A stretch of 35,244 nucleotides of DNA from Betaproteobacteria bacterium (GTDB taxonomy: Bacteria > Pseudomonadota > Gammaproteobacteria > Burkholderiales > SG8-41). The stretch's first letter is position 1. Each line of letters opens with the position of its first letter. Where the stretch lies: NCBI GenBank assembly GCA_947465215.1, contig CANHZX010000006.1, positions 1-35,244 on the forward strand, given 5' to 3'. Positions 17,608 to 27,287 of this stretch are shown here, piece after piece. The notes beneath the pieces were generated by a model. The model ran no database searches. It saw nothing but the letters and a program-made list of their open reading frames with translations, and had not been told where the DNA came from. The position numbers and the translations under genes are program-made.

Positions 17608-17999
17608 GGTGATTCTCCTGTGTGGAAATGGCCGTTGGGGTTGGCAGTCTCACGGTCCGCCACCGATCCGCCCCGGCGGTAAAAAATTGGCTGTTAAATA
17701 TTTGATTGAATTCGCATTTTAAACTACCGACGCCTTGCGGTCGCGCAGCCCAAAAGCAGGGATCAGCGGCAGGCGATTGACTCGCACCGGAATGACCGGT
17801 TTTCAGGTCTTTGGTTCCAGTCCCTGCCCTGCAAGTTCATCATCCAATCAGGCGCGCATTTTACTGCGGCCCCGCGCAAACGACGCAGCAATTCAGAGCA
17901 TATGGACTCGACAGTCATACCGCAATCCGGATTCCGCAGACTGCAGCGAAGGTCCGGCGCTTATACTCCGCAACATCCGCAGGCATCAGAGGTCACATC

Positions 18000-18965
18000 A
18001 TGAAACAGTATTCTGCGCTGCTCATTGCCGCAGCGCTTTTTTGCGCCCCATTGCATGCCCAAAGCGCAGAAACCTACCCCAACCGCCCGATCCGCATGAT
18101 CGTTCCCAGCGGTGCCGGCGGCATCACCGACATCATCGCCCGCACGATTGCACCGCGACTGACCGACAGCCTCGGCCAGCAGGTCATCGTCGACAACCGT
18201 CCGGGTGCGAGTGGCGTCCTCGGCACCGGCATTGCCGCCAAGGCCGCACCTGATGGTTACACTTTGCTGATGGTGTTTCCGTCGCACCCGGTGAATCCCG
18301 CGCTATATCCGGATATTCCCTTTGATACCGTAAACTCCTTCGCGCCGGTGACACTGGTCAGCGCGGTGTCACCGGTACTGATCGTCGGCAGCGCATCGCC
18401 GGCGCGTACGGTGAAGGATCTGATTGATCTGGCGAAATCCCGCCCCGGCAAACTGAATCACGGCTCGGTCGGCGCCGGCAGCATGGGCTCGCTGGGCGCG
18501 GAACTGCTGCGCACGATGGCCGGCATCCAGTTCACGCAGGTCGCCTACAAAGGCTCACCGCAGGCACTGACTGCGGTGATCTCCGGTGAAATCGATTTTT
18601 ATCTGATCGCATCGGCCAGCGTGGTCGGCCCACAAGTCAAAGCCGGCCGCATCCGTGCACTGGGCGTCGGCGCGAAACAACGCCTTGCCGTTCTGCCCGA
18701 TGTGCCGCCTATTGCCGATACGCTGCCCGGCTATGAGGCACGCGGCTGGAACGGCATACTCGCGCCCGCGGGCACGCCGAAACCGATCATCACCCGTCTC
18801 AATCAGGACATCGTCAAAGTGGTGCACACCGCTGAATTCGCGCAGGTGCTCACCGGCGAAGGCGCCACCGCCATCGGCAATACGCCGGCGGAGTTCGACG
18901 TCATCATCCGCGCCGACATCAAGAAGTGGGCGCGCATCATCAAGGACAACGGCATCCGCCAGTAG
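18000..18965 (+). CDS. Bug (TctC) family tripartite tricarboxylate transporter substrate-binding protein
   Basis: Start at the ATG 18000 (MKQYSALLIAAALFCAPLHAQSAETYPNRPIRMIVPSGAGGITDIIAR). Confidence 0.93.
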   Translation: MKQYSALLIAAALFCAPLHAQSAETYPNRPIRMIVPSGAGGITDIIARTIAPRLTDSLGQQVIVDNRPGASGVLGTGIAAKAAPDGYTLLMVFPSHPVNPALYPDIPFDTVNSFAPVTLVSAVSPVLIVGSASPARTVKDLIDLAKSRPGKLNHGSVGAGSMGSLGAELLRTMAGIQFTQVAYKGSPQALTAVISGEIDFYLIASASVVGPQVKAGRIRALGVGAKQRLAVLPDVPPIADTLPGYEARGWNGILAPAGTPKPIITRLNQDIVKVVHTAEFAQVLTGEGATAIGNTPAEFDVIIRADIKKWARIIKDNGIRQ

Positions 18966-18989
18966 GCGCCGCCGGTCAACGGAGAAACC

Positions 18990-19781
18990 ATGCCTTACCT
19001 CGATCTGCCCGACTGCAAGCTGCATTACCTCGTCGACGACCACACCGATCCCTGGACCAAAGCTGAAACCGTGCTGTTCGTGCACGGCTTCACCGAATGC
19101 ACCGACGCCTGGCGCGCCTGGGTGCCGCATTTCTCAAGGCATTACCGGGTGCTGCGCATTGACCAGCGCGGCTTCGGCCTGTCGACGCCGGCGCCGAAGG
19201 ATTATCCGCTGACGACGGAACTGTATATCCGGGATCTGGCGCAAATCGTGCGCCAAGCCGCTGATGGCGGCCCGGTGCATATCGTCGGCGGCAAAAGCGG
19301 CGGCATCAGCGTACTGGCCTTTGCTGCAGCCCATCCCGAACTGGTGAAAACCGTGACCGTGTCGTGCGCGCCGATCACGCCGCCGAACGCCACTGGCTGG
19401 ATCGAGGAAATGGAAAGCAGCAGCGTACGCGCCTGGGCGAAACGCACCCAGCGGGAACGCATGGGCAGCACCATGCCGGAAGCCGGCATCGACTGGTGGT
19501 CGGACATGATGGGCCGCACGCAGCTGTCGACGGTGCATGCCTATATGCGCTGGGTCGGCGCCATCGACATCCGCGAAGACGTCAAGCGCATCCGGCGACC
19601 GACACTGGTGATCGGCACCGATACCGCAAGACGCGGCCGCGCGGTATTCGAAAGCTGGCAGAAAACCATTCCCGATTCGGAACTGGTGATCATTCCGATC
19701 GACGGTTATCACGCCGCAGGAACGGCGCCGGACCGCACCGCCGAAATCACCCTCGACTTCATCCGCCGTCGCGGACAATAA
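18990..19781 (+). CDS. Alpha/beta hydrolase
   Basis: 263 aa; LFVHGFTE oxyanion, GGKSGG nucleophile elbow, C-terminal DGYHAAG. Confidence 0.9.
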   Translation: MPYLDLPDCKLHYLVDDHTDPWTKAETVLFVHGFTECTDAWRAWVPHFSRHYRVLRIDQRGFGLSTPAPKDYPLTTELYIRDLAQIVRQAADGGPVHIVGGKSGGISVLAFAAAHPELVKTVTVSCAPITPPNATGWIEEMESSSVRAWAKRTQRERMGSTMPEAGIDWWSDMMGRTQLSTVHAYMRWVGAIDIREDVKRIRRPTLVIGTDTARRGRAVFESWQKTIPDSELVIIPIDGYHAAGTAPDRTAEITLDFIRRRGQ

Positions 19782-19802
19782 ATCCGTTGATTTCGACCTG
19801 AA

Positions 19803-21032
19803 TCAACGACGGCGGGCGATGCCTTCTTCCCAGGAGTAGGCACCCCGCTCTTCCGGGCCGTAAGGAATTTCAATCGCACTGCCCGGCGGGTAATCGCGGG
19901 AATGATGTTCCAGCTGGCGCAGACGCTGCGCTTCGCGCGGATGTACCAGGGCCAGCGGATCACCGACACCCAGCGTGCGCGCCGCATGCAGCGGCCAGTT
20001 CGGGTTGTCCATCAGACCACGGGCCAGTGCAATGAAGTCGGCATGCCCCTGCTGCAACAGGTCCTCGGCATGCTGCGGCTCACGGATCATGCCCACCGCC
20101 ACGGTCGGCAAACCGGTTGCCTGCCGGATTTCACTGGAATAGCCGGCCTGGAATCCGGGCACGCGGGGCACCGGCGGCAAGCTGCCGTCACCGCCAACGC
20201 CGCCGGAAGAACAATCAATGGCGTCGATGCCACGCTCTTTTAATGCATTGGACAGCGCCAGCGTTTCTTCAATGCCCCAGACTCCGCCCGGCCCCTCGAC
20301 GGCGGAAACGCGGAACCACAGCGGCCGGTCGGCAGGCCACACCGCACGCACGGTCTCGGCGACTTCCAGCGCAAAACGCATGCGACCCTCAAGGCTACCG
20401 CCATAGGCATCAGTGCGCAGATTCGACAGCGGCGACAGGAACTGGTGAATCAGGTAACCATGCGCGCCGTGAATCTCGCACAGCTCGTAACCGGCATCGA
20501 CCGCACGTTGTGCAGCGAAACGCCATGCGGCAAGACACTCGCGGATATCATCCAGATCCATCGCCTTGGGAATGTTGCCGCCCGGTGTCGGCGGCAAGGC
20601 GCTGGCCGACAGCCCCTGCCAAGGCCTGAGTTTGTCGTTTGCATCAGCCTCGGTCAGCGGCGCACGATCCTTCAGCGGACCGTGCTGCGAGGCGCGGCGA
20701 CCACAATGGCCGAGCTGAATCGCCGGCACGGCACCCAGCGATTTCAGAAAATCAGTAATGCGACGGTAAGCCGGCACATGATGGTCATGGTAGATGCCGG
20801 CGCATTCATGGGTTTTGCGCCCGCGCGCATCAACGGCGGTTTCCTCGGTAAACACAATGCCGCAACCGCCCATCGCAAAACGGCCGAAATTGACGAGCTG
20901 CCATTCTTCGGGGGCGCCGTCATCAGAGGCATACTGGCACATCGGTGAACTGACGATTCGATTGCGGGCGGTGATACCGCGCAGTTGGATCGGCGTGAAC
21001 AGCAATGGCGTATCGGATCGGGGTTCAGTCAT
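19803..21032 (-). CDS. NADH:flavin oxidoreductase, Old Yellow Enzyme family (YqjM-like)
   Basis: Start MTEPRSDTPLLFTPIQLRGITARNRIVSSPMCQYAS; IHGAHGYLIHQFLSPLSNLRTDAYGGS. Confidence 0.93.
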   Translation of the reverse strand: MTEPRSDTPLLFTPIQLRGITARNRIVSSPMCQYASDDGAPEEWQLVNFGRFAMGGCGIVFTEETAVDARGRKTHECAGIYHDHHVPAYRRITDFLKSLGAVPAIQLGHCGRRASQHGPLKDRAPLTEADANDKLRPWQGLSASALPPTPGGNIPKAMDLDDIRECLAAWRFAAQRAVDAGYELCEIHGAHGYLIHQFLSPLSNLRTDAYGGSLEGRMRFALEVAETVRAVWPADRPLWFRVSAVEGPGGVWGIEETLALSNALKERGIDAIDCSSGGVGGDGSLPPVPRVPGFQAGYSSEIRQATGLPTVAVGMIREPQHAEDLLQQGHADFIALARGLMDNPNWPLHAARTLGVGDPLALVHPREAQRLRQLEHHSRDYPPGSAIEIPYGPEERGAYSWEEGIARRR

Positions 21033-21085
21033 CTTGGCAGCATTCCGTAAGGATTCGGCAGCAGTGTAAACAAGACGGACCCGCC

Positions 21086-24000
21086 TCAACCCATCGCAGT
21101 CCACAATTTGTCGAGCCGTTTATACGACACCGGATAAGGCGTCTTCAGTTCCTGCGCGTACAGCGACACGCGCAACTCCTCGATCTGCCAGCGGAATTCG
21201 AGCAGGCGCGGATCGACGAGGCCGGCTTTTTTCTGCTGGTCGAGACGCATTTCAAAACGTCCCCACAACTGGGCGATGCTCGCCGCATGCTTGCCGTCGC
21301 GTTCGGCATTGGTCGGATACTTGGCGAGACGCATCTGCATCGCCTTGATGTAACGCGGCAGATGGGTCAGCTGCGACCACGGCGTCGCGCTGACAAAGCC
21401 CTTGTGGATCAGGCGCTGGAGTTGAGCGCGCACGTCATTGGCTGCGCGCGCAACATTGCCCTTGGCCGCACCCAGCGCCAGCGAGAGCTGGTGCACATCC
21501 GCTGCAATAGTCACAAACAGGCGGCAGGCCGCTTCCGAGACCGCCGGCAGCCGCGTACGGGCCCGCTTGACCTGATCTTCAAACGCCTTCAACCCGCGCG
21601 GCAACTCATCATCACCGATGAAAGCACGGTCGCAGATCGCCGCGATCAGATCAGCGCGCAGGTCATCGGGGCTGGCGATGGTGCGCAGCTGCAGCGCCGC
21701 CTGGTCGAAACCTTTCAGATTTTTCTCCAGCTGGCGCATCTGCTCCTTGAGCATCAGCCGCATCAGGCGCACGATGCCGGCGCGCATCGATTCCTGCGCG
21801 GCGCTTTCAACATCGAACAGGCGGATCGCCACGCTGTCGCCCTCATCCGCCAGCGCGGGATAACCCGTCACCTGTCGGCCGCCGCGGTTGAAGGTAATGG
21901 TCGGCGGCAGGTCGCCGAAATCCCAGACTTTGATGCCTTCGCGCTCGATGCCGGTGGTGGTTTCACTGAAAGTCAGTTGCGCGGCTTCGCCCAGTTGCGC
22001 TTTCAACGCAGCCAGATCGCGCCCGGTGGCGAGTTCGCGTCCCGATTCATCCACCACCCGGTAGTTGCAGCGCAGATGCGGCGGAAACTCGATGGCCGCG
22101 GCTTCATCGCGCGCCAGCGGCGCACCCGCGGCGCGCGAGGCATAACGCACCACCGCGTCAGCGAAGGTGCCGTGAGCCGAACCTTCGGTCTGCAGGAATT
22201 TGGTGATGTGTTCGGTCGGCGGCGTCAGATGGCGTCGCCAGTTTTTCGGCAGCGCCTTGAAAGCGAAGGCCACCTTGTCGCGGATCATCCCCGGCACCAG
22301 CCAGTCAAAGGCCGCGGCATCGAGCTTGTTGAGCAAGGCCAGCGGCACGGTGGCGGTGATGCCGTCGAGCGGATGACCGGGATCAAAACGGTATTTGAGT
22401 TTGACCTCGAACTCACCCGCCTTTTCCCCAACCAGGACGCTATCCGGAAACTGCGCTTCGGTAATGTCTTCGGCGGCATGGCGCATCAGGTAGTCGCGCG
22501 TCAGCAGCAGATGGTCGGCGTTGTTCTGCTCGACCGTCTTGCGCCATTGCTCGAAGCCCGCACCGTTGACGATGTCCTGCGCGATCCGTTCGTCATAAAA
22601 AGCGAAGATCACTTCGTCGCTGACCAAAACGTCGCGTTTACGCGCCTTGTGCTCCAGCTCCTGCACTTCTTTTATCAGTCTTTGATTCTGCTGTATGAAT
22701 TTTGCAGGCGTGGCGTAATCCCCGGCGACCAGCGCCTGGCGGATGAATATCTCGCGTGACTCCTTCGGATTGATCGGGCCGTAATGCACGCGTCGCTTGG
22801 GCACGATGGTGATGCCGTACAGCGTGACACGTTCATAGGCCGTGACCATCGCGCGGTCGCGCTCCCAGTGCGGATCAAAGTAATGGCGGTCGACCAGATC
22901 GCGCGCCAGCGGCTCGATCCATTCCGGTTCGATACGAGCAACGCAGCGTGCATAAAGCCTTGCGGTATCCACCAGTTCCCCGGCCATCACCCACTTTGGC
23001 TGCGCCTTGCGCAGGCCAGAGCCCGGAAAGATCGTGAACTTGATGCCACGGGCGCCGAGATACTCCCCCTCTTCGTTTTTGAAACCGATATTGCCGAGCA
23101 GACCGGCAAGCAAGGCACGATGGATCTGATCCTCGGTCGCCGGCTTTTCATTCGTCTGCAGCCCGAGCTCAGCGGTCAGTGACGCCAGCTGGCCGTGGAT
23201 ATCGCGCCATTCGCGCATCCGCCGTTGTGACAGGAACAGTTCAGCCAGCTGCTGTGCGAGTTTGCGGTTGGATTGCTTGTGCTTGATTGACTCGTCGAAA
23301 AAATCCCAGAGCTTCAGATAACTCATGAAGTCCGATTTGGCATCGGCGAACTGTGCGTGCGCGCGGTCCGCAGCTTCCGACTTGTCGAAGGGACGGTCCC
23401 GCGGATCCTGTACCGACAGCGCGGAAGCAATAATCAGCACTTCGCGCAGGCAGCTCTCCTGTTTTGCGGCAATGATCATGCGCGCGATACGCGGATCAAT
23501 CGGGAATTTGGCAAGCTGCCAGCCGACCGGTGTGAGCTGTTTCTGCGCATCGACCGCACCGAGCTCGGCCAGCAGTTGATAGCCGTCGGTGATCATCCGC
23601 GGCGTCGGTGCTTCGAGGAAGGGAAAATCCTCGACATCGCCGATGCGCAGCGCCTTCATGCGCAGGATCACATGCGCCAGCGAAGAGCGCAGGATTTCCG
23701 GGTCGGTGTACTGCGGCCGCGCGTTGTAATCGTCCTCGTCATACAACCGGATCGCCACACCGGCAGCCACGCGGCCGCAGCGGCCGGCGCGCTGGTTGGC
23801 AGAGGCGCGCGACACCTTCTCGATTTGCAGCTGCTCTACCTTGTTGCGGTAGCTGTAGCGGTTGACCCGGGCCAGCCCGGTATCCACGACGTAATGAATG
23901 CCCGGCACCGTCAGCGAGGTTTCGGCGACGTTGGTGGCGAGCACGATGCGCCGTGCACCGTGAGCGCGGAACACCTCATCCTGCTCTTCAAAGGACAGTC

Positions 24001-24853
24001 GCGCATACAGCGGCAGGATTTCCGCACCCTTGGGATGATGCTTGCGCAGGGCTTCGGCGGTTTCGCGGATTTCACGTTCGCCGGGGAGGAACACCAGCAC
24101 GTCACCACCAGAACGTTCGCGCCACAGCTCCGTGACGGCATCGACAATCGCCTCGTCGAGATCCTTCTCTTCCTGGTTCTCGTTTTTGGCCAGCGGGTGG
24201 TAACGCACTTCCACCGGATAGGTGCGACCCGAGACCTCGATGACCGGTGCCGGCTTGCCGTTGATTTCAAAATGTTTGGAGAACCGTTCGGCGTCGATGG
24301 TTGCCGAGGTGACGATGATCTTCAGATCGGGCCGGCGCGGCATCAGCCGGCGCAAATAACCGAGCAGGAAGTCGATGTTCAGGCTGCGCTCATGCGCCTC
24401 GTCGATGATCAGCGTGTCGTAGGCGCGCAGATCACGGTCGCCCTGGGTTTCGGCGAGCAGGATGCCGTCGGTCATCAACTTGATATAGGTGTTCTGAGAC
24501 AGCTTGTCGGCGAAACGCACCTTGTAGCCGACGGCATGGCCCAGCGGGCTTTTCAGCTCATGCGCGATACGCGTCGCGACGGTGCGCGCGGCAATGCGCC
24601 GCGGCTGGGTGTGACCGATCAGGCCGTGCACGCCGCGCTGCAGCTCGAGGCAGATTTTCGGCAGCTGCGTGGTCTTGCCCGACCCGGTTTCGCCGCAGAC
24701 GATGACCACCTGATTGTCACGAATCGCCTGCGCAATGACCTCGCGCTTGCCGACCACCGGCAGATCTTCCGGATAGGTCGGCTGCGGCAGATTGCGCAGC
24801 CGGTGTTCGATGTCTTCTGGGGTGCGGGGTTTCAAGTGAATCAGTGCCAACAA
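21086..24853 (-). CDS. hrpA: ATP-dependent RNA helicase HrpA (TTG start as tracked)
   Basis: 1255 aa; GETGSGKTTQLPKICLEL, IIDEAHERSLNIDFLLGYL, RAGRCGR, long HrpA C-terminus. Confidence 0.95.
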   Translation of the reverse strand: MLALIHLKPRTPEDIEHRLRNLPQPTYPEDLPVVGKREVIAQAIRDNQVVIVCGETGSGKTTQLPKICLELQRGVHGLIGHTQPRRIAARTVATRIAHELKSPLGHAVGYKVRFADKLSQNTYIKLMTDGILLAETQGDRDLRAYDTLIIDEAHERSLNIDFLLGYLRRLMPRRPDLKIIVTSATIDAERFSKHFEINGKPAPVIEVSGRTYPVEVRYHPLAKNENQEEKDLDEAIVDAVTELWRERSGGDVLVFLPGEREIRETAEALRKHHPKGAEILPLYARLSFEEQDEVFRAHGARRIVLATNVAETSLTVPGIHYVVDTGLARVNRYSYRNKVEQLQIEKVSRASANQRAGRCGRVAAGVAIRLYDEDDYNARPQYTDPEILRSSLAHVILRMKALRIGDVEDFPFLEAPTPRMITDGYQLLAELGAVDAQKQLTPVGWQLAKFPIDPRIARMIIAAKQESCLREVLIIASALSVQDPRDRPFDKSEAADRAHAQFADAKSDFMSYLKLWDFFDESIKHKQSNRKLAQQLAELFLSQRRMREWRDIHGQLASLTAELGLQTNEKPATEDQIHRALLAGLLGNIGFKNEEGEYLGARGIKFTIFPGSGLRKAQPKWVMAGELVDTARLYARCVARIEPEWIEPLARDLVDRHYFDPHWERDRAMVTAYERVTLYGITIVPKRRVHYGPINPKESREIFIRQALVAGDYATPAKFIQQNQRLIKEVQELEHKARKRDVLVSDEVIFAFYDERIAQDIVNGAGFEQWRKTVEQNNADHLLLTRDYLMRHAAEDITEAQFPDSVLVGEKAGEFEVKLKYRFDPGHPLDGITATVPLALLNKLDAAAFDWLVPGMIRDKVAFAFKALPKNWRRHLTPPTEHITKFLQTEGSAHGTFADAVVRYASRAAGAPLARDEAAAIEFPPHLRCNYRVVDESGRELATGRDLAALKAQLGEAAQLTFSETTTGIEREGIKVWDFGDLPPTITFNRGGRQVTGYPALADEGDSVAIRLFDVESAAQESMRAGIVRLMRLMLKEQMRQLEKNLKGFDQAALQLRTIASPDDLRADLIAAICDRAFIGDDELPRGLKAFEDQVKRARTRLPAVSEAACRLFVTIAADVHQLSLALGAAKGNVARAANDVRAQLQRLIHKGFVSATPWSQLTHLPRYIKAMQMRLAKYPTNAERDGKHAASIAQLWGRFEMRLDQQKKAGLVDPRLLEFRWQIEELRVSLYAQELKTPYPVSYKRLDKLWTAMG

Positions 24854-24878
24854 AAAAGGCCGGCGTTCACCGGCCTTT
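24852..24878 (-). terminator. Rho-independent terminator downstream of the PEBP gene, overlapping the tracked hrpA start
   Basis: Stem AAAGGCCGG (24855-24863)/CCGGCCTTT (24870-24878), 6-nt loop, followed on the minus strand by a T run. Confidence 0.75.
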
Positions 24879-24896
24879 GCCGAACAGCCAGTCCGG

Positions 24897-25529
24897 TCAA
24901 AGTTTCACTTTCGGGTTCAAAGTGTAGAGGCCGGTGAGTTTTGCTTCGCCCAGCACATGACCGCCAATGGCATTGCGTACGTCGGCGCCGCCGAATTTGC
25001 CGGCAACCGGACATTTCGCCACGTCCAGCGCGTACAAGGTGAACACATAATGGTGCTTGATGCTGTCGTTCCAAGGCGGGCAGGGACCGTCGTAACCGAA
25101 GTAGTCGCCCTTCATATCCTTGTCACCGGCGAACCACGCGGTATAGTCGTTGATGCCCTGGCGCGTACCGTGCGGACCGTTGGGTCCCGTCTTGCCGCGC
25201 GCGGTGACCGCGTTTGAAAACTCACCGGCAGCAATCGCGCCGGATGCGGGATCGAGGTCGACCAGCACCCAATGGAAAAAATCAACGCGCGGCAGCGAAG
25301 CCGGAATTTCGCGGCCTTCCTGATTCACGTCATCAGGTTTGGACGGCACATCATAGTCATGACAGATCAGCACGAGCGATTTCGTACCGGCGGGCAGGTC
25401 GCTCCAGGCCAGCTGCGGATTGCGGTTGGCGCCGAGCGTGCAATGGGTCTTGGCATCGGGGGCACAGAAGGCAAATTCGGCCGGAATCGGCTGGCCGTCG
25501 CCGAAGCTGCTGCTAGTGAGTTTCATCAT
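24897..25529 (-). CDS. YbhB/YbcL family Raf kinase inhibitor-like (PEBP) protein
   Basis: 210 aa; NRNPQLAWSDLPAGTKSLVLICHDYD, YFGYDGPCPPWNDSIKHHYVFTLYALD. Confidence 0.92.
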   Translation of the reverse strand: MMKLTSSSFGDGQPIPAEFAFCAPDAKTHCTLGANRNPQLAWSDLPAGTKSLVLICHDYDVPSKPDDVNQEGREIPASLPRVDFFHWVLVDLDPASGAIAAGEFSNAVTARGKTGPNGPHGTRQGINDYTAWFAGDKDMKGDYFGYDGPCPPWNDSIKHHYVFTLYALDVAKCPVAGKFGGADVRNAIGGHVLGEAKLTGLYTLNPKVKL

Positions 25530-25555
25530 GGAATCTCCTTCGAAATCAGCTGGGG

Positions 25556-25564
25556 ATTATAACA
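25556..25564 (-). promoter_or_regulatory. Extended -10 promoter element (TGTTATAAT) for the PEBP gene
   Basis: Minus strand TGT-TATAAT just upstream of the PEBP start; no good -35. Confidence 0.4.
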
Positions 25565-25573
25565 ATGCGTTCA

Positions 25574-26614
25574 TCAGCGGGATTGCGGTGCCGACAGCCG
25601 CTGATGGCGTTCGGCCGCCGGGAGCGCGGCAAGTTCGCGCACCGCCGCGTAAAAGCGCCCGAGATCATTACCCTGCTGCTGCAGCAAGGCTTCAAAAGCC
25701 GGCACCTGCTGCGTGTAGAAGGACACTGCCGCGAGGTGGGCATTGCCCAGCGGTTGGGCGAACCAGCGGTCGTAACCGGCAAAACCACCCCAGTCCTGGC
25801 GCTGCGCGGCATAGGCGCGTTTCAGGGCATCGAAGGCCTCCGCCTTGCGCCGGCGTTTCTCATCCACCGGCGCGTCACCGGCATAGAGTGTTGCGAGATC
25901 ACGGCGGGTGCTCATCACCAGTTCGCGGAAATCGGCGCGAAAACGCTGCAGCTGTGCGAATTGCAGGCGATCGGCTTCACTGCCGTGCGCGCTCATCCAA
26001 CGCGCTACGCCCGCCTGCTCGACCACGGTGGCGAAGGATTCGTTGAACACGGTATCGTCCTTGACGTAAACGACCTGATGCGCGAGTTCATGAAACAGCA
26101 GTCGCGCCAGTTCCGGCTCGGGATAATGAATGAAGGTGTTCAGCAGCGGATCGGCAAACCAGCCGATGGTCGAATACGCCGGCACGCCGCCGACATGCAC
26201 ATCGTAACCTTCAGCCGCCAGTGATTTGGCCTGGGCGCGCGCCTCGGCTTCGCTGAAATAACCGCGATAACCGACGCAGCCGGCAAAGGGAAAACACCAT
26301 TGCCGCGCTTCGGTTGAAAACTCCGGCGCGGCAAATACATTCCACACCACAAAAGGGCGCGCCAGATCGGCATAAGCGCGGTAACTGCGGTTGTCAGGCA
26401 GACCCAGGTCGCGACTGGCGTATTCCCGGATGCGCAGGGCGCGCTCCAGCTGCGCCTTCAGTTTGGGGTCCAGCGCGGGGTCGGCGAGCAGACGTTCAAT
26501 CGGCGCTTCGCGCTGCCAGATTTCCAGCTGGCCGCCCACGGATTTCCAGTAGTAGCCGAGATTGCCGCAACCGGCGAGTGCGAGCACGGCGAGCAGCAGC
26601 GCGGCGCGGCGCAT
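25574..26614 (-). CDS. Predicted aminopeptidase, lipoprotein (COG4324-like)
   Basis: Lipobox LALAGC after the start at 26614; FHELAHQ (HExxH); YRGYF...VGGVPAYSTIGWFADPLLNTF. Confidence 0.9.
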   Translation of the reverse strand: MRRAALLLAVLALAGCGNLGYYWKSVGGQLEIWQREAPIERLLADPALDPKLKAQLERALRIREYASRDLGLPDNRSYRAYADLARPFVVWNVFAAPEFSTEARQWCFPFAGCVGYRGYFSEAEARAQAKSLAAEGYDVHVGGVPAYSTIGWFADPLLNTFIHYPEPELARLLFHELAHQVVYVKDDTVFNESFATVVEQAGVARWMSAHGSEADRLQFAQLQRFRADFRELVMSTRRDLATLYAGDAPVDEKRRRKAEAFDALKRAYAAQRQDWGGFAGYDRWFAQPLGNAHLAAVSFYTQQVPAFEALLQQQGNDLGRFYAAVRELAALPAAERHQRLSAPQSR

Positions 26615-26616
26615 CG

Positions 26617-27258
26617 TCAGGACGCCGGCTCGAAATGTCCGTGTCGCAGGAAGGCGCCGCATTGCCGGACCACTTCGGAAGAAAACAGCATTTCGGTATG
26701 ACCGGCATGCACCTCAATATGTTCCGTGATCCCGGGCACCGCGGTTTCCTCGACGGCGACAACACCGTCGTGCGGCTGCGGCAGGTCGGCACCGATCAGC
26801 GCGCCGAGACCGAAGCCGCGCGTGCCGGCAATCACCCCGGCCTGCCGCGCCCGCAACTTCGGACGCGTCTCATCAAGCCATTCTCGGATGCTGCGTCCGA
26901 GCAGCCAGTCGCCGCCGGGAAATTGCGCGAGCCGGCGTGCCGCGGCGCTGTCGGTGTATGGCGTGCCGATCAGCACCAGCCGTTCGCAGATGATGGCCGG
27001 TGTGCGTTCCAACATTTTCATCGCCACCAGTCCGCCCATGCTGTGAGCACCGAGGTTGAGGCGCCGCAAACCGAGACTGTTGCAATACGCCGCCAGATGA
27101 TCGGCGTTTTCCGACAGCGTCTGACGCATCGTCGGATAGGACCAGGTGTGGGCGTCGAACCCGTCTTCTTTCAGTTGATGCGCGAGATACTCCATCACCA
27201 GGCCGTGCACCCACAGGCCATGGACAATGATCACCGGCAGCGCCCCGGGGTCAGTCAT
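26617..27258 (-). CDS. Alpha/beta fold hydrolase
   Basis: 213 aa; IIVHGLWVHG, GAHSMGG nucleophile elbow, C-terminal HAGHTEM. Confidence 0.87.
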   Translation of the reverse strand: MTDPGALPVIIVHGLWVHGLVMEYLAHQLKEDGFDAHTWSYPTMRQTLSENADHLAAYCNSLGLRRLNLGAHSMGGLVAMKMLERTPAIICERLVLIGTPYTDSAAARRLAQFPGGDWLLGRSIREWLDETRPKLRARQAGVIAGTRGFGLGALIGADLPQPHDGVVAVEETAVPGITEHIEVHAGHTEMLFSSEVVRQCGAFLRHGHFEPAS

Positions 27259-27287
27259 AAATATCTGTTTTTATTAATTATTTCGAA

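Noticed and set aside
21005-22759. 584-aa plus-strand ORF
   Set aside because: Antisense shadow of hrpA; low-complexity Arg/His-rich translation with no family motif. The same applies to 23357-24937.
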